From positions 73,689,387-73,753,386 of the forward strand of contig CM057225.1 in assembly GCA_029891385.1 (NCBI GenBank): a stretch of 64,000 bases of DNA. Reading direction: 5' to 3'. The translations under genes were made by a program, and so were the position numbers. Below are positions 25,004 through 37,518 of this stretch, piece by piece. Origin of the DNA: Erythroxylum novogranatense. Its lineage: Eukaryota; Streptophyta; Magnoliopsida; Malpighiales; Erythroxylaceae. The notes beneath the pieces were generated by a model. It worked only from the letters and a program-made list of their open reading frames with translations. It did not search any database and had not been told where the DNA came from. Each line of letters starts with the position of its first letter. Within the stretch, counting starts at the first letter, position 1.

Positions 25004-25358
25004 GATCTCTCTATTTCTTTTATGATACTTTGAGATAAAAACATATGAGAACTCCAGTACACATGCAACGAATTCAGGACCGATTTAATAAGTTGAAGCT
25101 TACCCGCATATGATAGAGATTTATTCACCCAAAACTTTATTCGCCTTTGAAGCTTGTCTAGAAGAGGGCGACATTCATAGAAGGTTAGTCGTTTGGTCGA
25201 CACAGGGAGTCCAAGGTAAAGAAGGGGGGAGTTTGAATTTTCATTCCAGTGGCTTCTGCAATAGACTGCTCCATGCAGACTGCACTTTTAGATAGGAGGA
25301 AGTGACTATCTTGAAGATTAAGCTGCAGCCCAGAAGCTTGTTTGAAAACATGGAGAGC
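25004..25358 (-). pseudogene. L1 reverse transcriptase distal part, frameshifted
   Basis: Continues the RT from 25359. Minus-strand blocks LQRRIKFWVNKSLSYAGKLQ and LIKSVLNSLHVYWSSHMFL are the standard L1 block after the RT palm (W..+.LS.AG+..LI.SVL). It is interrupted after KEIERSLL by the solo LTR. Stops between this block and the palm show decay. Confidence 0.85.
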
Positions 25359-26309
25359 TCACATAAAGGAACGAATGGATGACAAATCAGCCCTGCAAAA
25401 AAGAAGAAGATCATCTGCAAAACTAAGATTAGTGAGATTCAGCTTCTTGCACTTTGCATGATATTTAAAAAAGGCCTCTGAGGTGGTCTCCTTTCGTATG
25501 ATGGTTGTGAGAACTTCCATAGCAAGAATGAAGAGATAAGGGGATATCGGATCCCCCTGTCTGAGACCCCTTGCAGCTTTAAAATAAGGGGTAGGGGAAC
25601 CATTAACCAGAACCAAGAAAGAGACCGAAGTAATACATTTGAGGATCCACTTAATAAACTGAGTTGGAAATCCAAATGCTTCTAGCATATAGTGAATGAA
25701 TTTCCAACTGATACTATCAAAAGCTTTATGGAAATCAATCTTCAAAGTGCAGTTCGGAGGACCATTCTTAGTATAGTAACCCTTCAACAGTTCTTGAACA
25801 ATAAGAATATTGTCCCCAATATGCCTATTCGATAGGAACACATTTTGGTTGTCACTGATCAAAGGAACAAGAACTTGCTTCAATCTATCAGCCAGAATTT
25901 TAGAGATCACTTTATACAAGAAATTGGCACAAGAAATGGGACGGTAATCAGCAAAGCTCTGAGGATTTGACCCTTTAGGAATCAAACACAAGAAAGTTTT
26001 ATCCAGCTCCTTTAAAAGAACACCATTGCGGAAGAATTCATGGATTACCTCCTTGACAAAACCTCCAATTATAGGCCAAGAATGTTGGTAAAAGAAATCA
26101 TTAAGACCATCCGGCCCCGGGGTTTTCATTCCATTCATTTGAAAGACACATTTCTTAATCTCTCGATCTTCCACAGGCTTGCTTAATAGAGAAAAATCTG
26201 CAGCAGAAACTTGAGTTAAGTTAAGTAAGAAGTTGGAATTCACCTCTTGTGACATTTGTAGGAATCTCAGCTCCCAGGGAAGAGCCAAAGAATCAAAATG
26301 CTTCATCAT
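25359..26309 (-). pseudogene. L1 reverse transcriptase palm domain
   Basis: Polymerase part of ORF2, copying LINE RNA at the nicked target. In order: MKTPGPDGLNDFFYQHSWP, LIPKGSNPQSFADYRPISC, KVISKILADRLK, LKIDFHKAFDSISW (first catalytic Asp), GLRQGDPISPYLFILAME, and NLSFADDLLLFCRAD (FADD catalytic pair). All RT core motifs are present in one open frame of 316 codons. It is preceded by a frameshift at ~26300 from the endonuclease frame and followed by a stop after the FADD region. The domain itself looks well kept, but the ORF is broken on both sides. Confidence 0.93.
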
Positions 26310-27492
26310 GTATTAGGCGTGGATCCGTGATGACTGAACCGTTATGGGAAGAGATGGAATAGATTTTGTTGCGGTTCCTTCGGGCGAGAATGGAATGGAA
26401 AAAGAATTGGGTGCAGCTATCGCCATCCTTCAGCCAATTAATCCAAGCCCTCTGTTGCAATAGGGAGGAGTGATTATTAATAGCTTGAAGGTAGTGGGAA
26501 AGAGCAATCTTCTCCTGGTCTATTAGCAACTGACTGTCAGGGTGGGAGGATAATAAAGATTGAAGTCGAGTCAACTTCGATTTGGTCTTAGTAATAGCTT
26601 CAGCAGTAGGCCCATTAGAAGAGTTAAGAAGCTTCAACTTTTGTTTAATATTCTTTAATTTCTGAATACAATAGTATTGTTTTGTCCCTCTAATGTTGGA
26701 AAGAGCACCAGCCTCACATGCAAAACTAAACCCAGGATCCTGAACTAGAAAGTTGTTGAATCTGAAGGGGTGATGCGTACCAACGGACATAGTGAGCTTG
26801 GACACAATGATGGGAGTATGATCCGAAAACAAGGGATCCAGAAAAGTGGCAATGCTATTGGGAAAGCACTGGAGCCATAGCTCATTAACAAGAGCTCTAT
26901 CTAATTTCTTCCGAATGTACCATCGAGCCTGTTGCTTGTTGGACCAGGTGAAGAAGTGACCAAAGGATTTTAGGTCGGTTAACTGAACATGTTCAACACA
27001 TTCCAGCAAGTCAGAGGAGGAAAACCTGAGATTGATATTTCCTTGGGCTTCTGCAACATAAAGAGTGGAATTGAAGTCCCCACAAACAAGCCACGGATGA
27101 GAGATATGGGCACTAAGATGCTGGAGGAAGCTCCATAAATCCCGTCGTTGGAATTCCAAATTGTGGGCATAAACAAAAGAGACATTTAAATCAACTTGCC
27201 CCTGCAATAAGCGAACGTGAAAATGCATAATCTGATCCGTTGCTGCTAGAAGATCCACGTGAACCTCATCTGAGTTGTAACAGACGATGATCCTACCATA
27301 AGCATGATGAGTATGATTGGAAAGGACACACCATTGAGGTCCCAAAACATCTAACTTATTCAGATTCTCCAACCTTATTTTTGTTTCCAATAAACCAAGA
27401 ACAAAAGGCTTCTATCGCCACACAAAATCCTTCAGAGCTAACATTTTTGAAGAGCGGTTTATTCCTCTAACATTCCATGTCAAGATGGTCAT
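26293..27492 (-). pseudogene. L1 ORF2 start and apurinic endonuclease domain
   Basis: ORF2 starts at ATG 27492 with MTILTWNVRGIN, the classic plant L1 start (WN.RG.N). A TAG stop at about 27407 precedes KPFVLGLLETKIRLENLNKL, holding the catalytic LLETK block. Then GRIIVCYN, VCGDFNSTL, LTDLKSFGHFFTWSNKQ, RKKLDRALVNELW and DPLFSDHTPIIV (SDH catalytic His). All APE-type endonuclease landmarks are present. A linker with RAWINWLKDGDSCTQFFFHS (W.+.GD.N..FFH type) leads to the RT. The frame ends at 26293, overlapping the RT frame by a frameshift. Confidence 0.92.
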
Positions 27493-28742
27493 ATGGGTTT
27501 AGGGATAGATTTGAGGCCTTTACCTCTGTCTCGTTGAGTTTTCCTTGTCGAGAGAGAGTGGGAATTGCCATAATCAGCTTCTTTAACACAGTCTGGAGGC
27601 AAGCTAGGATCAACCATAGCTAGACTATCATGAGAAGAGGGATTATCACACGACACCTCTTGGAGTTGGGAGGCTACAACTATAGGATCACTCTCCAAGC
27701 AAGGGGTATTTATATTACAGTTAGGCGTTGCCACAATATCAAAAGCAGGAGTTGACCATTACTCAAACCAACTGCAGATATACCCTATTCGATGTCCTGT
27801 GTTGGTGCGGGAGGAACCGTGATCAATACCTCTCTTTCCTCCTTACCACTAGAAGGCACAGAGACCTGCCCACTGCTATGGTGTTGATTGCTAGTTAATT
27901 CCTCTTCAAGGTTCATCAGTTCTTGGTAAGAACTAGTTTTGAACAATTTACCTGTTGGTTGCCAGACAGTAACTGGAGCTTTGGAAGGAGGTCGCCACTG
28001 ATAAGAGATTGCAATGCAGTCCTCGTAGAACTTATTCCCCTCCCCTAAGCGCATAATAGGAATTTCGTCAGGTAGCATTTTTGAAGCTTCGATACTCACA
28101 CAAAGGCGGGCGTAACCAATATGCTTTTTAGTTGCCGTATTTTCGTCCATACACAAAGATCTGCCGATATAGCTAGCTAACAGACTGAGCCCCTGAGTAG
28201 TCCAATACTCTAAGGGGACTTTATGGAAGTTAACCCATATCGGGAGGTTCTGGACGGTTAATGTCTCCAATTTCAGACCAAGTTGCCAAAGTTGGAGGAA
28301 GAGAGGCTGATTGCCGAAATGCCAAGGGCCTTCTTCCAAGATTGTGAGCTATGGATGACGAAGAGAAAGTGAAAAGTATGAGGTTCTGTAAGCAAGACAT
28401 CGAGAAGCCGTCGGTTCTTCCAGTATTTATTTGCCCACCGAAGGACAAGAGGGAAGGCCGGACATTGGCCTAGGAAGAAACCCACGAGGGTGGATTTCCA
28501 AGAGTTGGCACCCTCCTGGAGAGTAGCAATATCTGGGCAAACAATGTACTTCCCGTCAATTTCAGTCGGAGGTTGATAAGAGAGCCTAGAGTCCAGGGAG
28601 TCCCCAACCACTTGCTTCCAGGTCTTCGGTGGGTTAGAGGCAGCGCCAGAAGGTGAAGAAGAAGGTTGAAAGGTTTGGGTAGGAGGTACAGGGGCAAAGG
28701 GTAGAGGCGAAAAATCCACTGCCTGTGTGGGCGAAGAAGCAT
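27489..28742 (-). pseudogene. L1 ORF1 (DUF4283-type RNA-binding protein), frameshifted
   Basis: Gag-like nucleic-acid binding protein of plant L1 elements. Blocks on the minus strand: PPKTWKQVVGDSL, WKSTLVGFFLGQCPAFPLVL (DUF4283 start), then after a frameshift near 28340 EEGPWHFGNQPLFLQLW, LPIWVNFHKVPLEYWT and YARLCVSIEAS. The 3' third is Ser/Pro-rich linker in a further frame, ending KGLKSIPKPI with a stop at 27489 that overlaps the ORF2 ATG by a few bases. No in-frame ATG fits the best frame: an ATG at 28742 is offset. No CCHC knuckle was seen. Confidence 0.8.
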
Positions 28743-28862
28743 GGGAAATCAGGCGACAAAGAAGAAAAAGGGACAGAAGAAACAGAGAAGGCAGTAGCGA
28801 GGGAGGGTTGGGTCGGATAAAAAAGCTAGAGAGAAGGCAGAGCGTCTCTCTCTAACCCATAG

Positions 28863-30099
28863 CTGTAAAATACTTCCTTTTTAAAAAAAACTTGATGTTC
28901 ATACCATCATGAAGTCAAGATAAATGATGTCACATGTAGGCAATGGTTATTCTAACCATAAGCCACATCAAACAAGTATACATGACAATCCATCATGACA
29001 TTGTAATTCATCATCATCATATGAATATCAACATTTTAAAATTGTAATTATTATCACATTGACTCTATCTACTGTTTTAAAACTAATGAATCGTGTTTTG
29101 GAAAATTGTAATTAGGAATTTAGAGGTTCATTTTATTTTTTTCTTGGAAAGAGGCTTCATCATTCTCTCATGTTTTACTACGTTAGGTCTCTTTAATTTT
29201 GAAGTTGCGCTCTTATTTCTTTTGATAAATTATTTTAATCCTTTTATGTACTTTTTATCAATTTTGATGGATTATAAAAGTGGTGATTTTTTTGGTGAGG
29301 TTCTAAGTTCAATTTCTTAAGATTTAAGACTTCAAAATTTTACCTAATTAAATAAAACAATCAATTTAAACTATTGAATTTTTAATTGGTAGCTTTTTAA
29401 TAGTGAAAATAGTCTATTTTCCTTCAAATTGTTCTAAAACTTATTTCTGGTGGTTAAGAATAAACACATAATTTTTCAAACGATGACGAGGAGTTCTTCC
29501 ATAATCTAATTATAACTTTAGTATTTTTTAAATGACTTGTAGAAACTTTTACATAATTTGGTTAGGAAAATAGTTTGTTTATATTCTCAAAATTTTATGT
29601 TAGGTGCATTTAAGTTTTAAACTATTTTGGGTTAAGAAAATATATTTAAAACTTATTTTGTCATTTATCGTTTGTTTGTGAACTCAATAAAAAATTGTTT
29701 GATGTTATAATAATTAAAACAACAATTTTGAGATAAGCACATAGTTATAAAAGAACAATAAACTGACTATTTAAAGAACGACAAACATTATTAGGAGGCA
29801 AATGTTAATAGCAAACTCGACTTCTCCAAGCTCCGCTCCTAGTGACCATATTAAGATAACCTACCCTTGTAAGCCAAATAAGAAAGGGATGATCAGAGTC
29901 TAGAGACCGGTCCTGACAAAAAGGTTAAAAAAGAGATAATCACTATGCCTACATAAATAGTAAACTAACTATTTAGAGTGACCAGGTAGAAGAAGTTATT
30001 GGAGCTTAATCCTAAAAATGTCCTTGCGAGACCTTGATACTATCACCTATAACTCATGGGGTAAGATCCACTCCGAACACTCTCATTTCTTAAAAAAAA
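28863..30099. other. A/T-rich intergenic spacer, nothing recognised
   Basis: No gene, terminal repeat or conserved motif found. The open frame near 29093 is T-rich and without recognisable similarity. The last part may be decayed sequence upstream of the plus-strand L1 fragment. Confidence 0.5.
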
Positions 30100-31330
30100 A
30101 CATGGTTTAATTGAAGAAGTTCTTCATCCTAGTACAAGCAGTTGTAAGACTAAGAGAAAGAAAGCCAAATCAACGAAGGGTTGATGAATTTAATAATATG
30201 GAATATTAAAGGCTTAATTACACTAATAAATAAAGAACTTATTGTCTTAATAACCCTGTGTTATTCAAAAGTTACTAAAAAAATCTTGACATATAAAAAT
30301 TAGCAAAAAAAACCCTGAGTTGAAATTTTATTAACTCACAGCCCCTTAAGCGTGGAGGAACAACACACGGCTAAGGGTTTTTTTTGCAGTAAAATTGAAA
30401 ACATAAGGTTAATAGAGTAACATTTTATATCTTAGGGTTTAATTAGCTACTTTCGTATAACACAGGGGTCGCTACAGCAATTTTGTCAATAAATAAATGG
30501 ATTTGAGGGATTTGATGGTCTTATTAAGACCAAAATAAAAGTAGACACTTATAACAAAGGTCTGAGTTTTTTCTACACAAGGATTAGATAAAGCTTAGCA
30601 ACCATGGCTCACATCCTGGTGGTAGGATTGTAGTTGCATTTGACCCTAATTATTTCTCTCTTATAAACACGTTTATTGTGGTATGACTGCTAGGGAATTC
30701 AATAGCACAATAGCTATCATTGTCATTTATGCAGGAAATTGGGAGGTTCAAAGAACAAATTTATGGAGTCAGCTATTTAATCTAGCATCAAATATTGCTT
30801 CATCTTGGATATTGGCTACAAACTATAGTTGCACTATATTCCCTAATGAATCTGATAGGTTTCCTTCTCATTCCAATAAGAGGTTTCATGAAATGATTGA
30901 TCTAACCATCAGAATTGGCCTGATGGATTTGAAATTTAAAAGAACTTTGTATACATAGAGCAATAAGCAAAATAAAGGTAGATTCATGAAAGGGAAACTC
31001 GACAGGTGCCTTATTAATGATGAATTCTTAAATAAGTTCTAATAGAGTTATCTGCACTTTGGGATAAATTTAATATATGATCACTCAATGCTAGAAATCA
31101 CTTTAAAAAAACATAATGATATTAGAAAAACTCCTTTCAAATACATTAATTTGCTACTCCATCACCTTGATCTAGACGTTGCAGTCTCCAATAGTCTCAA
31201 ACCATGTACATTACTGAGTTATAGCTTTTCTCAGGTTTACATTATACGAGCATGTATCAAAATGTTTAACACTACACCAGCATGTCTAATGAATGCTGTC
31301 GCTTGTAACTAAATATTAAAAAAATCAACT
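30100..31330 (+). pseudogene. L1 endonuclease fragment interrupted by a MITE
   Basis: ORF2 start MNLIIWNIKGL at 30184. After the 253-bp MITE come GLIKTK-like residues, HGSHPGGRIVVAFDP, ASSWILATNYSCTIFPNES, RIGLMDLKFKRTLYT*SNKQ, KLDRCLINDEF and DHSMLEITL, then PFKYINLLLHHLDL. These are the endonuclease landmarks in order, with stops (for example replacing W in TWSNKQ) and frameshifts. The fragment ends where the Athila LTR begins (~31334), so that element probably inserted into it. Confidence 0.85.
30235..30487. mobile_element. Mutator-like MITE (253 bp)
   Basis: A 10-bp direct repeat AATAAATAAA flanks it (30225-30234 and 30488-30497). Imperfect ~50-bp inverted termini share ACCC(C)TGTGTTAT and CTAA. 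There is no coding capacity. The 9-10-bp target size and long inverted termini fit Mutator-like (MULE) MITEs. It splits the endonuclease reading of an L1 fragment, which confirms the insertion. Confidence 0.75.
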
Positions 31331-31333
31331 TCC

Positions 31334-32828
31334 TGCAACACAAATTGATGTAGTAGTGAAAAATAGGGATCGTTCCCACGAAGAATTCAAACGTTAGTAG
31401 TAGGGGGGCTTGTAATTGTGAATTAAACAGAATTTAATTGGAAATTGAAATTGAAAAATAACTAAAAACAAAATAATGAGAATTTAACAATCAATATAAA
31501 TAAATCTTGGTTTTCGGTCTCCTTCGTTGTTGAACTTACGTTGATCGTCGACACAAAAAATAACCAATTTATTAGTTCAGCATTCGTCGTGGTAAATTTC
31601 TTTACCTATTTTCTCTTATGTTTAGTTAACCAAAATATGTATTTGAATTAACTCTTATTAATTAACAACCTGGATACGATCTCATATTTAATTAATTAAT
31701 ACCTTTACAAATCAAGAAAATCAACGAACTAGACAACATACATACGATATATATTTAGCCTAGATAATTATTTTTCCTAGAATCGTGTCTCTAATGTAGT
31801 AGACAAAAATAATAATCACTACTTTTGATTAAAAGAATTGAACGTCAACCTGCTTAATCTAGCGATTGATTGAATAAAAACACAAACTAATTGTGCACCT
31901 AACTGTTAAATTAAATAATCAAATAATGACCCAGAAAATAATTAATACTTAATTAATAAATTGATTGAAATAAAGAACAAAAGTCTCATAACATGCAAAC
32001 TTCAATAAATAGGATTTCGAAAATCAAAAAATAAAAATCATGACTTTCCTAACTATTTCGACTGTTACTAGCATTGGAACTGTCGCTGGTATTGGGACTG
32101 TTGCGGGCGTCCTTCTCTATTTGCTATCTGCGGCAACCTTCTTTCTTTTTATTCTCACTGACCTCACACTCCTTTCTCTATTTAACGCAGCCCTCTTGAT
32201 TTTGTTAAGCCTCTCTCTTGTCATTGTAGATGGTGGGACAATTAAAGGTTGGAGTTTAATGGTTTTCTATGCAATTGTTCATCCACGCACATGTCTGCCC
32301 ATCTCCAAGCCTCTCCCCTCTCTTCTACACAACATCCACCTACTTTCTATTTAATGCCACCCTCTTGCCCTCTAATGTTCGATGGGACAATTAAAAATGC
32401 AACTCTATTAAAACCTTCTCCTCATGCACTGCTCCTGGGATGCTCCTAAACGCATGCATTTCACTCACACATGCTCACTATTTATTTGATTAGACAATTT
32501 AAGTTGCTGGTCTATTTAAATGTTCACGTACAAAACCCTCGCTCCTGTTTCACGCTTCTTTTGTCGTTTTAGTCTTGGGCTCCATGTGCTGCGTTGCGTT
32601 TTGGTCTCCAAGTGTTGCATTTCGTGCTTCTAGTTGTTGCATGAGGCCATGCCTAATTAGTGTCAACATTTAATTCAGCTCTTTTTGTCCCGTATCATCA
32701 CAATTATTTCTATTTAGTTCCGAAATACACTCTGACATAAAACAAGATTAATTCCCATTAAGTATAACTTCAAATCTCAATAATAAAGAAAATTAACACA
32801 CAAAAAATAGAAAATAAAGACATTAACA
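31334..32828 (-). mobile_element. 3' LTR of the Athila-type element
   Basis: On the minus strand it starts TGTTAATGTC right after the purine-rich TTAAGTGTGAGGGAATT, the typical polypurine context of Athila/Tat elements, and appears to end ...TTTGTGTTGCA at 31334 (1495 bp). It contains AGGGATCGTTCCCACGAAG, a sequence common in such LTRs. The outer boundary is inferred from the TG...CA rule only, because the partner LTR is missing. A 267-bp diverged copy lies at 60864-61130. Confidence 0.7.
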
Positions 32829-34216
32829 AATTCCCTCACACTTAACCTTTTGCTCCCCCTCTAGCAAATTAAACATGACGACCAAATTCTATCAATTCAT
32901 TTTCAAAAAAACTAAATGCATGCAATCATTTAAACTTTGGCCAATCGAATGTCAAGCTACTACATATATCATGATTAGTTTTCATCAGTGCACATAAACA
33001 AACTCAACTTATGAAACTATCATTCAAAGATAAGCATAAACTCACAATAGATTTTCCTCACGAAATTCACTCATTTCACTCAAGTATTTATAGGTTGTGT
33101 TTCTCTCAAACTTTCCTATAGGAAATCACACTACCATAGGCTTGCAAACATACCAATTCTCTTCTACAGTGATTACATGCTTAAATTTATTTGAAGTTGT
33201 AATGGGGCTAAGGTTAAGGTGAGTTAAAAGGATTTTGAGGGGTTCTTCACAAGCAATCATAAAGCACTAAATATACAAAGGGACAACAAAACGTATTTAT
33301 GAGAATTGCATGTAAAAAAAAACTAACTACTTAAAAATTATTATTGCTACTATACTTGATCCTTTTCTTTTTCTCTTTTCTTTTTTTTTTCTTTTTTTCT
33401 TTTTCTTTTTCTTCTTTTTTTAATACTAAGGAAAAAATAATCAAAAACAACAGCTAAATACAATGTGCTCTATGAGTAGAAGCATCAGTAACTCGTCTCC
33501 GAAAAAAATATAGCTAAAAGTCTCAAAACTAGCTAATTTAGTACTTTATTAAACTTGTGAAAAGGTAAAGCTAATGGGGTTTGATGTTTTAGAATGATGT
33601 GTTTTCTTTAAGAAACAAAAGGGGTAAAGGCTCAAAGGGGTTTTCAAGAGTAAATAAGATAGGTGGGTCATTTAAGTCAAGGGTTAAAAGAAAAAGGGCC
33701 TTAATCATTTCTATTTAGCATGCATCTAATAGATTCAAACCGGTTCAAAGCAAGTTCTGAAGGTAATCACCTAAGGGAGTATGACACAAAAAAAGAAATG
33801 AAATGACTTTTTCAATGGAGTCATATAGGCTCAATTGAAAATCTATTATGCTTTTATACATCACCTAATCACTCAAGCATCAATTTCTGAGTAAACTTAC
33901 GTAACCAGCTACTTTAATCAATCAGCATGATTCACTTTCTATTCAATTGGCCTAATTTGACTTCAAGCACGCGATTCAGTCTCATTCCAACTATTAAGAT
34001 AGAATTTCATAGTTTAACACACATCACATGCAAATTAAAAGACAAAAAAATCAAAATCAAAATAAACAAAAAATAGTAAATTCAAAACACACAGTCACAC
34101 AAACATTCACTGTTTCCCCCCCACACTTAATCTACATTGTCCTCAATGTATTTGCAAAAAGAAAAACTCAAAAGAATAAAGAAAATAAAGGTTAAAGAAG
34201 CTTCTCTGTTAATGCA
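32829..34216 (-). other. Athila non-coding 3' internal region
   Basis: Lies between the downstream ORF and the 3' LTR. A purine-rich GGGGGGG(A) tract (34115-34122 as C's on the plus strand) in the context ATTAAGTGTGGGGG is a known Athila-type landmark. The second such context abuts the LTR at ~32829. A T/C-rich tract lies at 33358-33424. No coding seen. Confidence 0.6.
33358..33424. repeat. T/C-rich low-complexity tract
   Basis: Irregular runs of CTTTTT and T on the plus strand (A/G-rich on the minus, coding orientation of the element). Confidence 0.85.
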
Positions 34217-35608
34217 TCAAGGTGTTGGTGGAAAAGGCGGTTGAAATTTTTGTTGTTCGAAGAAAGCAAGCTGATTGTGCTCCAATATGTCTAATATGTG
34301 CTCCATGCACTGTAGGAGTGCTAAAATAGTCAGGTCACTTGCAGAAGGATGGGTTGTGGTAGGAGCTAATTGTTGTGATGTGGTGCCCATGGAAATGTTT
34401 GTAGATGCATTTCTTCTTCTTCGCCTATGCGGATGAGGAGCAGGTTGTACAACCGGTCCAGGTGGGGCAAATGTGTATCCATCAGCTTCATCAGCAACTA
34501 CAAGTCCCATCCTGTACAAACACTCACAATCCAATGGTTCCATCTCACAAGCACCTGTGAGGTTATTGTTATCAACATCTAAAACTCCAACATTAACAGC
34601 AAGTTGAGTGATATATAAACCTAAGACTAAAGCTGGATTTTGTTTTTTCAATACGGAATGCATTTGATTGAGTATCCAAAAACCTAAATTAATTGGGACA
34701 TCATTTTCCATGCACCATAGAAAGAAAAATTCATCTTTTGATAAGATATCAGCAGTTTGTCTACGACCAGAAAAATTGTAAACCAGAAAATGATGCATGT
34801 ATTTCAAAGCTGGTTTGCAAAGAAAAGAACTTTTTGAACTGCAAGGGTTATACTTATCAGAATCAATAGACCATTCTGACCACAGTGTAATGGATCAAAT
34901 TTCGGCACATAATCACAACACTTTTAGCCACTGATTTTGACACAAATTTCATTTTTGCACAAAATGAAGCAACAGAAAATGAATGCCACTGATTCATAAG
35001 CCTACACTCGATCATACCAGGTGCAAACAAGTTGAAATTTGGATCATTTAATTTGAAATGAAAAATGACATAAAACTCCCTGGTCAATTCCACATATGCA
35101 GGATATTGAACATTAGTGTAATGCATCCAACCCATTCTGTCCACATAATTTTTAATTTCCGAACGAATATTCAGAGTTTCCAATGTTTCATCGTGTATAA
35201 ACTTACAAGGATTTATATGCTTATCGCAGACAATTTCAAATTGATCCTTATCACTTTTTTGATGAAACTAATTAAAAGTATCAATTGTCAATTTTAGCCT
35301 CCTTTGGAAAACAACATTTTTACCTTTTCTGCTATGGCTGCGTGTTGTAGGAAGAATTTCACCACTATCTGCGTCGACGGTTTGTTCTTCTTTCGCTATT
35401 TCTGCTTGTTGTTGTTCTGTGTTTGTGTCGTAGTTAGATTCTCCTGGAATTGCAGGTGGCTGTATATCTGTTGATAAAGGTGGAGAATATGTAGAAGATG
35501 GTGATGCTGGACTATCATCAACATTGATGGGATTAGCTGAAGAACAATGTTGCTGCAAATGTTTGAGAGCCTTAGGGTATTGAGCTGACTTGATCTTCTA
35601 GGTGGCAT
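34217..35608 (-). pseudogene. Athila-type downstream ORF (putative plant transposon protein domain)
   Basis: A second, non-pol protein found after integrase in Athila elements; its role is not established. Reading from MPPRRSSQL at 35608, a Pro/Ser-rich, acidic N-terminus (to ~35290) leads to a globular region with IRSEIKNYVDRMGWMHYTN, YPAYVELTREFYVIFHFK and a block ending FLWCMENDVPINLGFW, then GLYITQLAVNVGV and LYRMGLVVAD. This pattern (basic start, Y..LV.EFY, I.LG..I...) matches the plant transposon domain from memory. Stops at ~35268 and ~34860 and a frameshift break it into three pieces of 196, 106 and 96 codons. The copia insertion lies ~90 bp upstream of its start. Confidence 0.75.
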
Positions 35609-35700
35609 GAAGTGGGATTGTTGTTGGTGAGTAATGGACAGACTTTAGAGGGTGTGGATTGTGTGATGACAATTTATCAAACACTTGGTGGGCGTGTTAC

Positions 35701-37503
35701 TGTAGGAAAATCCCGGTGTGAGCATCACATGCCCACAGTGCGGAAAACAAAAATTTTTATTCCGGGACCTTCCTGAAAGCTAGGATCCATGTGTCTATAC
35801 AACAAACTCAAACCATAACGGCCAAAGGAGACCGTCTCTAACGGTATCCACGCAGAGATCGGAGAACCTAACCGGGGCAAACCTTTTGACCCAGGAATAG
35901 TTAGAACAAATTAAAGAGTGCTAGCTCTTACCTTTGTCCTTGGAGAGCTTGGAATCACAATGAAGAAGAAGAACTTGCTTGGAGATCGTGGGAGAGAAGA
36001 GAAAACTTAGGATTTTCTCAAAATCCTCTCTTCCTCTTTCCTTTCTCTCAAAGCCAACGAACTCTCAAGAGTTTTTTTGTCTTAGGATTTTTAAAACCCT
36101 ATTAAAACCAAAGACATACACATCTTTCATCTTCATTTTTCATGATTTTGTCTTTTAGCCATTTAATTCATTAATGACTAAGCATGAAAGGAGAAGGTTC
36201 TCCTCCTTTCCACGTATAACATATATATATATATAGAATTAATTAATTAATTATATATATAAATGCTGAAGTGGTCCAGTCACACTGGGGTCGGTCCTAT
36301 CGGCCTACCGGGTCCCGGTATGGGAAAAATTCCCGGAAACATTTTTAAGCAATATCGATGTCGCGATCTCATCGGGATCTATTTAGTCCGATTGCTCTCC
36401 ATATATTGGATCTCTATCCAAAACTATTTTACGAGTTCTCCGAGACACTCTTATGCGTGTGACCCATTAGGTTCCCGGTTATTTTGGTCACTTAGATTAA
36501 CACTTAATCTAAGCAAGTCATGAGCGGTATCTAGCAACACATCATGACCCCCAATTGACCGGAAAGTAATTGGTTTGATGAATGAACATGTATTTATCAT
36601 GAACCATATCACGAACCTTTCCATAGACAATTACCGTGCAATTCGTCCTTTCACCATGCTATACCCCACTTGGTTATGAGTATGGGCAAAGTGTCAACTC
36701 TTACTAGACTGACTAAGTCAAATCTAGTCCAAGTGATATCAGTTCTTGTCCTGGGACTCATTACTTAATATGTCACTGAAGACACTCTTCATGACATATA
36801 TGCTCCGGCCAGAGACTTTCAAGTAATGACCCTGACAAGAGGCCATGGATATCATCTTCTGCTATCACAGAAGTGGTGAATCCTCTATTGACTAATCAAT
36901 TACCTTCGAATACCTCAAGCTGTACCCAAGCACCACCCTATGAGCGACCTCTGTAAGGCAACAAGGAATGGAGTCAAAGCACAGAATTAGTATCCAAGAT
37001 ATCCTTGAGCACCTCAAGTCTAAGGATACTTGCACCATTGCTATGATGAGATTATCACTGAAATTAGAATAGGACATCCATGTGAGGATCTCATAGCAGG
37101 TCATCCAATGTACTTACTACCTCTAGTAAGCATCCACATCTCAACCCTAAATATCTCATATTTATAGTTTCTGAGATCCACTGCTTGATCAAATCAAGGA
37201 GCTTGAGATGTGCTAGTCTTTCCGGATTACCATGTCCATCTCGGAATCCTATGACTAGGGATAATTTAGATACTGACATAATTGCACATGATAGGAATCT
37301 CAGTATTATGATCACATCATAATTTCCTTCATGCGATGTCATATATCATGGACTTTATTAATTTGCTTATTGATCAATATCAGTTCATATATAATGAACA
37401 ACAACGTAATGAAATATGCCTTTCTTTATTTATTCATAAAGACTGTACATGAAGTTGTACAAAATGCGCTAAAGGCGATTGCCTTCAGGGCACTATTCTA
37501 ACA
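35701..37503 (-). mobile_element. Copia 3' LTR (1803 bp)
   Basis: Minus-strand TGTTAGAATAGTGCC...GATTTTCCTACA. It differs from its partner mainly in a shorter (TA)n/AATT microsatellite (36219-36262), absence of a ~20-bp duplication present near 43790, and a patch of 1-2-base indels at 36719-36870. Confidence 0.95.
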
Positions 37504-37518
37504 ATCTCCCACTTGACC
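37504..37518 (-). other. Copia polypurine tract
   Basis: The minus strand reads GGTCAAGTGGGAGAT directly before the LTR TGTT. This primes plus-strand DNA synthesis in copia elements. Confidence 0.85.

Larger units (their letters stand above)
18974..28862 (-). mobile_element. L1-type LINE, near full length, split by a solo LTR
   Basis: Reading down the minus strand: pyrimidine-rich 5' leader (~28862-28745), ORF1, ORF2 from 27492 with endonuclease, reverse transcriptase, zf-RVT and RNase H relics, then a nine-base poly(A) (poly-T at 18974-18982). Removing the 21082-24998 LTR and one target copy leaves about 5.97 kb, the usual length of plant L1 elements. The sequence left of the poly-T (TTGTAAGAATGAC) only loosely resembles that at the 5' end (CTGTAAAATAC), so a target duplication is possible but unproven. 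Several stops and frameshifts make it inactive. It converges on the phosphate carrier gene. Confidence 0.85.
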
